NCBI RefSeq assembly: GCF_000820305.1
Contig: NZ_CDBH01000046.1
Location: 1-64,000, forward strand
DNA from: Aeromonas dhakensis
Lineage (GTDB): Bacteria; Pseudomonadota; Gammaproteobacteria; Enterobacterales; Aeromonadaceae
Reading direction: 5' to 3'
DNA: 64,000 bases
Made by a program: the position numbers and the translations under genes. The stretch's first letter is position 1, and each line of letters opens with the position of its first letter. The notes beneath the pieces were generated by a model. The model did no database searches and was not told the origin of the DNA. It worked only from the letters and a program-made list of their open reading frames with translations. Below are positions 57,850 through 64,000 of the stretch, one piece after another.

Positions 57850-58875
57850 ATGCTGTCGTATTTCCTACGTCGGATGCTTTTGATCATCCCGACGTTTCTC
57901 GGTATCACCCTGCTCGTCTTCACCATCACCCGTTTCGTGCCGGGCGGTCCGGTCGAACGCATGTTGCTGCAGGCCCAGGTTTCCCAGAATGAGTCCGGTC
58001 GCTCCAGCGGCAGCAAGGGGGCGCAGGCGCTCTCCGACGAGCAGATCGAGGAGCTCAAGGCGTTCTACGGCCTCGACAAGCCCATGCTGGTCGCCTATTG
58101 GGAGTGGCTGCAGAAGCTGGCGGTGCTGGATCTCGGCGAGTCGACCCGCTATTACGAGCCGGTGTGGGATCTTATCAAGGACAGGTTGCCGGTGACCGCC
58201 TTCTTCGGGCTGGCCACCTTTCTGCTGAGCTACGCCGTCTCCATCCCGCTCGGGGTGGCCAAGGCGCTCAGACACAACACCCGCTTCGATTCAGTCAGCT
58301 CCATGCTCATCTACATGGCCTATGCGTTGCCCGCCTATGTGGTGGGCATCTTCCTCATCACAGTGTTCGCGTTTCATCTGGAGTGGCTGCCCATGGGTGG
58401 CTTCCCGGGGGACGAGTTTGACGGGATGGAGAACAGCTGGGATCAGATCCGTACCCTCTTCGCCCACGCGCTGCTGCCGCTTATCGCCTATGCCATCGGG
58501 GATTTCGCCATCCTCACCATGACCATGAAAAACAGCCTGATGGAGAACCTGTCGGCGGATTACGTACGTACCGCCGTGGCCAAGGGCTTGCCGTTTCGCA
58601 AGGCGGTGACCGATCACGCCATGCGCAACAGCCTGATCCCCATCGCGAGCCACCTGGGGTCGGTGCTCACCGTCTTCTTCGGCGGATCCTTCCTCATCGA
58701 GACCATCTTCAACATCGACGGCATCGGCCTGCTTGGCTATGAGGCCATCGTGGAACGGGACTACCCCACCGTAATGGGCATTCTGGCCATCACCTCCATG
58801 CTGATGCTGGTGGGCAACATTGTCTCCGACATCTGTGTCGCCCTTGTCGATCCCCGCGTGCGGTTTGGAGAGTGA
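57850..58875 (+). CDS. Peptide ABC transporter permease, YejB/OppB-like
   Basis: A 341-residue permease with six predicted helices: N-terminal MLSYFLRRMLLIIPTFLG, the EAA-type cytoplasmic loop MENLSADYVRTAVAKGLP, and GGSFLIETIFNIDGIG. The long periplasmic insertion after the first helix (residues 35-90) is typical of YejB. With the next gene it forms the inner-membrane channel of an oligopeptide importer, inferred from neighbours. Confidence 0.9.
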   Translation: MLSYFLRRMLLIIPTFLGITLLVFTITRFVPGGPVERMLLQAQVSQNESGRSSGSKGAQALSDEQIEELKAFYGLDKPMLVAYWEWLQKLAVLDLGESTRYYEPVWDLIKDRLPVTAFFGLATFLLSYAVSIPLGVAKALRHNTRFDSVSSMLIYMAYALPAYVVGIFLITVFAFHLEWLPMGGFPGDEFDGMENSWDQIRTLFAHALLPLIAYAIGDFAILTMTMKNSLMENLSADYVRTAVAKGLPFRKAVTDHAMRNSLIPIASHLGSVLTVFFGGSFLIETIFNIDGIGLLGYEAIVERDYPTVMGILAITSMLMLVGNIVSDICVALVDPRVRFGE

Positions 58876-58877
58876 AC

Positions 58878-59921
58878 ATGAATCTGAATCCGGTGACGCT
58901 GAAAAAACTCAAGCGTTTCAAATCGATAAAACGCGGCTACTACTCCTTTATCATCTTCACCACCCTGGTGCTGCTCTCCCTGCTGGCGGAGCTCTTGGTC
59001 AACAGCCGGGCACTGATGGTGAGCTATCAGGGGGAGCTCTATTTTCCCACCTATGGCGACGTGATCCCGGGTCAGCAGTTCGGGCTCGATTACGAGTACG
59101 AGACCAACTACCGCCAGCTCCAAGACAAATTCACCGCAGAGGGCAAGGGGGACTGGGTGCTGCTGCCACCTGTGCCCTGGAACCCCTATGAGCAGGACTT
59201 CAAGCAGGACGCCTACCCACCCTATGCACCGAGCCTGGCCGAGCGCCACCTGCTCGGCACCGACACCAGCGGCCGCGACGTGCTGGCGCGGCTGGTCTAC
59301 GGCTTTCGCATCGCCATCGGCTTTGCCTTCATCGCGCTGGTGGCCAGCTACGCCATCGGCGTCACCATCGGCTGCATGATGGGCTTTCTCGGCGGACGCT
59401 TTGACCTGGTGCTGCAGCGCTTTATCGAGATCTGGTCCCAGGTGCCGTTTCTCTACGTCATCATGATCCTGGTGTCGCTGGCCAAGCCCAATTTCGGCCT
59501 GTTCGTGGCCATCAACGTATTGTTCGGCTGGATGGGCATCACCTGGTACATGCGCACCCTCACCTACAAGGAGCGGGCGCGGGACTACGTGATGGCGGCG
59601 CGGGCCCAGGGGGCCGGTACCGGGCGGATCATCTTCAACCACATTCTGCCCAATACCCTGATGATGATCGTCACCCTGGCGCCGTTTGCCGTGGTGGGCA
59701 ACATCTCCACCCTGACGGCGCTGGACTATCTGGGCTTTGGCCTGGCCCCGCCCACCCCGAGCTGGGGGGAGCTGCTCTCCCAGGGGATCAACAACCTGGA
59801 TGCCATCTGGATCGTGAGCTCGGTGGTGGCGGCGGTGAGTCTGGTGCTGATCATGGTCTCCTTCATCGGCGAGGCGATCCGCGAGGCGTTCGACCCGCGC
59901 AAATTTACCCGTTATCAGTGA
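58878..59921 (+). CDS. Peptide ABC transporter permease, YejE/OppC-like
   Basis: A 347-residue permease: N-terminal cytoplasmic helix, one membrane helix, a periplasmic insertion of ~120 residues, then RHLLGTDTSGRDVLARLVYG and the EAA-loop ERARDYVMAARAQGAG. YejE-type length. It starts 2 bp after the preceding stop with a GGAGAG site; ATG at 58878 chosen over an overlapping GTG. Confidence 0.9.
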   Translation: MNLNPVTLKKLKRFKSIKRGYYSFIIFTTLVLLSLLAELLVNSRALMVSYQGELYFPTYGDVIPGQQFGLDYEYETNYRQLQDKFTAEGKGDWVLLPPVPWNPYEQDFKQDAYPPYAPSLAERHLLGTDTSGRDVLARLVYGFRIAIGFAFIALVASYAIGVTIGCMMGFLGGRFDLVLQRFIEIWSQVPFLYVIMILVSLAKPNFGLFVAINVLFGWMGITWYMRTLTYKERARDYVMAARAQGAGTGRIIFNHILPNTLMMIVTLAPFAVVGNISTLTALDYLGFGLAPPTPSWGELLSQGINNLDAIWIVSSVVAAVSLVLIMVSFIGEAIREAFDPRKFTRYQ

Positions 59922-60003
59922 CCTGTGGCGCACTCAAGGCGCCGGGTTGCTCACCCTTAAATTGCTAAACCCCCAGTGCAGGGGTATGACCAGGAAGTCA
60001 AAC

Positions 60004-61821
60004 ATGAACAATAAAATCAAATGGATAGGTGCTCTATTCTTGTTGGTGAACGGGACCTGGGTGTGGGCGGCCAGCCTGCCTGCGGATCTCAAGTGGGAAA
60101 CCAACGACACCGACCCCGTGTTCGCCTCGCCCAAGGCGCTGCCCGGCGGCAGCATCACCATGTTTATAGACAGTTTTCCGCTGACGTTTCGCACCGTGGG
60201 GCCGGATTCCAACGGCTCTTTCCGCTCCTTCATCATGGACAACCAGCTGAGGCTCATCAGCTTCCATCCCAATACCGGCAACCCCATCCCTGCGCTGGCG
60301 ACCCACTGGGCCATCGCGCCGGACAACCAGACCGTCTACTTCAAGCTGGATCCGCGTGCCAAGTGGTCCGACGGCAAGCCGGTGGTCGCCGATGACTACA
60401 CCTTCGGCTACGAGATGATGCGCTCCAAGGACATCAAGGGGCCCTGGTTCAACAACTACTACACCACCGAGGTGGTGGCGGTGGAGAAGGTTGACGACCA
60501 CACCATCCTGGTCAAGGCGGGCACCCGCAAGGCCAAGCTGGATCTGCTCAACACCACCGAGCTGTGGCCCCAGCCCAAGCACTACTACAAGCTGACCCCC
60601 AACTGGGTGAAGCAGTACAACTGGGCAGTGGTGCCCACCACAGGCCCTTACGTGATGACCGACGTGAAAAAGGGCAAGTCCATCACTTTCAGCAAGCAGA
60701 AGGGGTGGTGGGCCCAGAACTATCGCTACAACCAGCACAGGTTCAACCTCGACACCATCAAGGTGCAGGTGATCCGCGATCACAACATCGCCTTCCGTCA
60801 CTTCCTGAAAGGGGAGCTGGATACCTTCGAGATGATCCTGCCCAACTGGTGGCATGAGAAAGCGGTCACCCCCGAGTACAAGCAGGGATACGTGCAGAAG
60901 GTGATGGCCATGACCGACACCAAGCAGGGCGGGCAGGGGCTGCATCTCAATATCGCCACTCCCAAGCTGGCGGATATCAACGTGCGGCTCGGCATTCAGC
61001 ATGCCCTCAACATCGACAAGATGATCAAGACGGTACTGCGTGGCGACTACGACAGAGCCACCACCTTCGGTTCGGGTTTTGGCGAGTTCACCGACATGCA
61101 GCTGCCGGAGCGGGCCTATGACATCAGCAAGGCGCGCGACTACTTTGCCAAGGCGGGTTACAGCAAACCGGGGCCGGACGGCATCCTGCAGAACGACAAG
61201 GGTGAGCGGCTGACCCTGGCGCTCACCTACACCAGCCAGGAGCACTCCAAGCGGTTGACCGTGCTCAAGGAAGAGGCCAAGAAGGCGGGGCTGGATCTGG
61301 AGCTCAACCTTGTGGACGGCGCCACCGGCTTCAAGGCGATGCTGGAGAAGAAACACGAGGCGGCCTGGATGGGCTGGGCCGGCGGCGGTCTCTATCCGCA
61401 GTATTGGGAGTCGTTCCACTCCGCCAACGCCAACAAGCCGCAGACCAACAACCTGTTCAACGTGGCCGACAAGGAGCTCGACGCGCTGATCGACGCCTAC
61501 AACGTCGAGTTCGACATGGCCAAGCGGGCCGAGCTCTCTCGCCAGATCCAGCAGCGCATCTATGAATTGGCCATCTTCGTGCCCGGAGTCCAGCTCAACT
61601 ACGTGCGAGCCAGCAGCTGGCGTTACGTGATGCTGCCCGAGGTGCCCGCCACCAAGAACACGCCGGATCTGCTCTACTGGCCCATGGACGGCTACCCCCA
61701 CAGCAGTGGCGGTCTGCTCTGGCTCGATCCCAAGGTGAAGGAAGAGACCCTGAAAGCCAAGGAGGCAGGGGAGGCGCTGGCGCCCATCAACCTGCTCGAC
61801 AAGACCTATGCACGTCACTGA
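60004..61821 (+). CDS. Periplasmic peptide-binding protein, YejA-like (SBP family 5)
   Basis: A 605-residue extracellular solute-binding protein of family 5: signal peptide (NGTWVWAA), two lobes, with typical [28 protein letters not shown]-like [27 protein letters not shown] and [15 protein letters not shown]. Close to E. coli YejA in layout. It lacks a lipobox and so is soluble in the periplasm. RBS AGGAAG. Its position third in the operon, after both permeases, is unusual compared with E. coli opp, where the binding protein comes first. Confidence 0.91.
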   Translation: MNNKIKWIGALFLLVNGTWVWAASLPADLKWETNDTDPVFASPKALPGGSITMFIDSFPLTFRTVGPDSNGSFRSFIMDNQLRLISFHPNTGNPIPALATHWAIAPDNQTVYFKLDPRAKWSDGKPVVADDYTFGYEMMRSKDIKGPWFNNYYTTEVVAVEKVDDHTILVKAGTRKAKLDLLNTTELWPQPKHYYKLTPNWVKQYNWAVVPTTGPYVMTDVKKGKSITFSKQKGWWAQNYRYNQHRFNLDTIKVQVIRDHNIAFRHFLKGELDTFEMILPNWWHEKAVTPEYKQGYVQKVMAMTDTKQGGQGLHLNIATPKLADINVRLGIQHALNIDKMIKTVLRGDYDRATTFGSGFGEFTDMQLPERAYDISKARDYFAKAGYSKPGPDGILQNDKGERLTLALTYTSQEHSKRLTVLKEEAKKAGLDLELNLVDGATGFKAMLEKKHEAAWMGWAGGGLYPQYWESFHSANANKPQTNNLFNVADKELDALIDAYNVEFDMAKRAELSRQIQQRIYELAIFVPGVQLNYVRASSWRYVMLPEVPATKNTPDLLYWPMDGYPHSSGGLLWLDPKVKEETLKAKEAGEALAPINLLDKTYARH

Positions 61822-61846
61822 TATGGCGCAGAAGGGAGCAGCAGTC

Positions 61847-62905
61847 ATGCCCAACACACAGGCTCCCCACCCGGGCGCCCGGGATCATGGGAGGCAGCTC
61901 GGCGTGGATGATGGCCAGAGCAAGGCCCCGATTCTTGAGGTGCGCGATCTCGAGGTGGAATTTGCCGTCGACGACGGCAAGATCAAGGTGCTCGACGGGG
62001 TCAGCTTCCAGGTTGCCCCCGGCCAGACCCTGGGGGTGGTCGGCGAGTCCGGCTGCGGCAAGAGCGTCACCTCGCTCGCCATCATGGGGCTGTTGCCCAA
62101 GCCTCATGGTCAGGTGGTGGCGGGTTCCATCCGTTTTCAGGGGGAGGATCTGCTCGCGCTGTCACCGGATCAGATGTACAAGGTGCGCGGCAACCGCATC
62201 TCGATGATCTTTCAGGAGCCGATGACGGCACTCAACCCGGTGCAGACGGTCGGCGATCAGCTGATGGAGGTGTTCCGCCTTCATCGTCCCGACTACAACA
62301 AGGCCCAGCGCAGGGAGGCGGCCATCGCCATGCTGCAGAAGGTGGGGATCCCCGAGCCCGCCCAGCGCTTTGCCGTCTATCCCCACAATCTCTCCGGCGG
62401 CATGCGCCAGCGAGTGATGATCGCCATGGCGCTCGCCTGCGAGCCAGCGCTGCTTATCTGCGACGAGCCGACCACGGCGCTGGATGTGACTATCCAGGCC
62501 CAGATCCTGGAACTGATGAAGGAGCTGCAGGCCCAGACCGGCATGGCCATCATCTTCATCACCCACGATCTCGGGGTGGTGGCGGAGCTGTGTGACGAGG
62601 TGGTGGTGATGTATGCGGGCCGGGCGGTGGAGCAGGCCGACGTGTTCGAGCTGTTTGACCACCCGCGCCATCCCTATACTCATGGTCTGATGAGCTCGAT
62701 CCCGCGGCTCGAAGATGAGCCCAAGAGCCTGCTCAAGACCATCAAGGGGCAGGTGCCCGCCCTGCACGAGATGCCCGCCGGGTGCCGTTTCTCCAACCGT
62801 TGTCCCCATGCCACCGAGATCTGCGTGAGGGCCATTCCGGCCACCGAGCAGCTCGCCGAGCGGCACGGGGTGGCCTGCCACCACTGGAGGGAGCTAGCCG
62901 TATGA
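61847..62905 (+). CDS. Peptide ABC transporter ATPase, OppD/DppD-like
   Basis: A 352-residue ATPase with Walker A GESGCGKS, signature [15 protein letters not shown], Walker [15 protein letters not shown], and the C-terminal oligopeptide ATPase extension with Fe-S-type cysteines ([14 protein letters not shown]). Start at the ATG with a GGGAG site; two upstream in-frame ATGs (61808, 61823) would overlap or abut the yejA-like stop. It overlaps the next gene by four bases (ATGA). Confidence 0.92.
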   Translation: MPNTQAPHPGARDHGRQLGVDDGQSKAPILEVRDLEVEFAVDDGKIKVLDGVSFQVAPGQTLGVVGESGCGKSVTSLAIMGLLPKPHGQVVAGSIRFQGEDLLALSPDQMYKVRGNRISMIFQEPMTALNPVQTVGDQLMEVFRLHRPDYNKAQRREAAIAMLQKVGIPEPAQRFAVYPHNLSGGMRQRVMIAMALACEPALLICDEPTTALDVTIQAQILELMKELQAQTGMAIIFITHDLGVVAELCDEVVVMYAGRAVEQADVFELFDHPRHPYTHGLMSSIPRLEDEPKSLLKTIKGQVPALHEMPAGCRFSNRCPHATEICVRAIPATEQLAERHGVACHHWRELAV

Positions 62906-63903
62906 AGACGCTTTTATCGGTGCGCGACGTGAAGCAGCACTTCCAGCTGGGCGGCGGCTTGTTGCGCAAGAAGTACCACGTCTACGCGGTGGACGGCATT
63001 AGCTTCGATCTCAAGCAGGGGGAGACACTGGGGCTGGTGGGCGAGTCCGGCTGCGGCAAGTCGACCCTGGGACGCACCCTGCTCAAGCTGTTCGAACCGA
63101 CCGCCGGCACCATCACCTTCGAGGGGCGTGACATCACCCACCTCTCGCCCAAGGAGATGCGCTCCCTGCGCCAGGAGATGCAGATCGTGTTTCAGGATCC
63201 TGCAGAATCCCTCAACAGCCGCCACACGGTGGGGCAGATCCTGGAGGAGCCCTTCGTCATTCACGGCAAGGGCAATGCCGAACAGCGGCGGGTCTGGGTG
63301 CAGGAGCTGCTGGAGAAGGTAGGGCTGCCCGGCAGCGCGGTGGATCGCTATCCCCATGAGTTTTCGGGCGGCCAGCGCCAGCGCATCGGCATCGCCCGGG
63401 CCATCGCCCTCAAGCCCAAGCTGCTGGTCTGTGACGAGGCGGTGTCGGCGCTGGATGTATCGGTGCAGTCCCAGATCGTCAACCTGCTGCTCACCCTGCA
63501 GCGGGAGATGAATCTCGCCATCATCTTCATCGCCCACGACCTGTCGGTGGTCAAGCACATCTCGGATCGGATTGCGGTGATGTATTTGGGCAGGATCGTC
63601 GAACTGGCTGAGGCCCAGTCGCTCTATCTGGCGCCGCGTCACCCCTATACCCAGGCACTCATCTCGGCCATTCCGGTGCCGGACCCGCGTCGGCGCAGCC
63701 AGCGCATCCTGCTGACCGGTGATGTGCCATCCCCCATCTCACCGCCGAGCGGCTGCCACTTTCACCAGCGCTGCCCCTATGCCGGTGAGCTGTGCCGCAC
63801 CCAGTCGCCGAGTCTGCAGTCGTGCGACGGGGCAGGTCACCAGGTGGCCTGCCACACGCCGTTGCCGCTGGCCGAGGCGCTCCCCCTGGGAAAGGCAGTA
63901 TGA
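62902..63903 (+). CDS. Peptide ABC transporter ATPase, OppF/DppF-like
   Basis: A 333-residue ATPase with Walker [10 protein letters not shown], signature [15 protein letters not shown], Walker [15 protein letters not shown] (Ala after the Glu is usual in OppF), and the C-terminal cysteine cluster [14 protein letters not shown]. Together with the preceding ATPase it powers peptide import through the two permeases; in E. coli yejF the two ATPases are fused, here they are separate genes. Confidence 0.93.
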   Translation: MKTLLSVRDVKQHFQLGGGLLRKKYHVYAVDGISFDLKQGETLGLVGESGCGKSTLGRTLLKLFEPTAGTITFEGRDITHLSPKEMRSLRQEMQIVFQDPAESLNSRHTVGQILEEPFVIHGKGNAEQRRVWVQELLEKVGLPGSAVDRYPHEFSGGQRQRIGIARAIALKPKLLVCDEAVSALDVSVQSQIVNLLLTLQREMNLAIIFIAHDLSVVKHISDRIAVMYLGRIVELAEAQSLYLAPRHPYTQALISAIPVPDPRRRSQRILLTGDVPSPISPPSGCHFHQRCPYAGELCRTQSPSLQSCDGAGHQVACHTPLPLAEALPLGKAV

Positions 63904-63949
63904 TGCCGGTGCCCGCATCGCAGCAAGATGGCACGGGAGAGAGCAAATA

Positions 63950-63976
63950 AAAAATGGGGCCTGTGGGCCCCATCTT
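63950..63976. terminator. Bidirectional terminator after the peptide transporter operon
   Basis: Stem ATGGGGCC / GGCCCCAT with flanking A and T. On the minus strand a TGA at 63976-63978 ends an open frame that runs out of the window (…AKPELQP), so a convergent gene probably begins beyond 64000. Confidence 0.75.
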
Positions 63977-64000
63977 CATGGTTGGAGTTCAGGTTTGGCC

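Overview
The window is about 60% GC chromosomal DNA that reads as a gammaproteobacterium of the genus Aeromonas. The strongest pointer is a 425-residue proline iminopeptidase that closely matches, from memory, the Aeromonas sobria enzyme. Supporting signs are the rsgA-psd/orn, trmB-yggL and tesA/ybbA-ybbP neighbourhoods, a TonB2/TtpC cluster of the kind known from Vibrio and its relatives, and a chitinase behind a c-di-GMP riboswitch. Everything was read by eye; no database search was run. No prophage, insertion sequence or CRISPR array was seen.

Layout. 1-5.1 kb: 3' part of a giant RTX/type I-secreted adhesin. 5.3-20.8 kb: cheV, divergent tesA/ybbA-ybbP, yfcH, an EAL phosphodiesterase, an aminotransferase, a lipoprotein aminopeptidase, trmB-yggL, glutaminase, a YnjE-like sulfurtransferase, a subtilisin-like protease and a small lipoprotein. 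20.9-29.6 kb: a 1186-residue ABCC-like full ABC transporter, pip, two tRNA genes (Asn, Phe), an M6 metalloprotease and rraB. 29.7-36 kb: a PAS-GGDEF-EAL protein, small lipoproteins and hypothetical genes, psd, rsgA, orn. 36.1-37 kb: seven tRNA-Gly(GCC) genes and a broken eighth copy. 37.2-43.2 kb: a cold-shock protein, an OapA-like protein, a chemoreceptor, gltX with a duplicated 3' tail, and five tRNA-Ala(GGC) genes. 43.3-49.2 kb: an ExeM/NucH-type nuclease and a riboswitch-controlled chitinase whose 3' end is repeated downstream. 49.4-57.1 kb: a TonB2 energy-transduction cluster (TPR protein, TonB2, ExbD2, ExbB2, TtpC, DUF3450 protein) below a TonB-dependent receptor. 57.85-63.9 kb: a five-gene peptide ABC transporter.

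The genes fit a heterotrophic aquatic bacterium that secretes hydrolases (chitinase, nuclease, M6 and S8 proteases), takes up the products (peptide ABC importer, TonB receptor), trims peptides (M28 peptidase, proline iminopeptidase), and tunes surface behaviour through c-di-GMP (RTX adhesin, two EAL proteins, GEMM-I riboswitch). A recurring oddity is local tandem duplication of gene ends: the 5' end of trmB, the 3' end of gltX, the 3' end of the chitinase gene, and the tRNA arrays.
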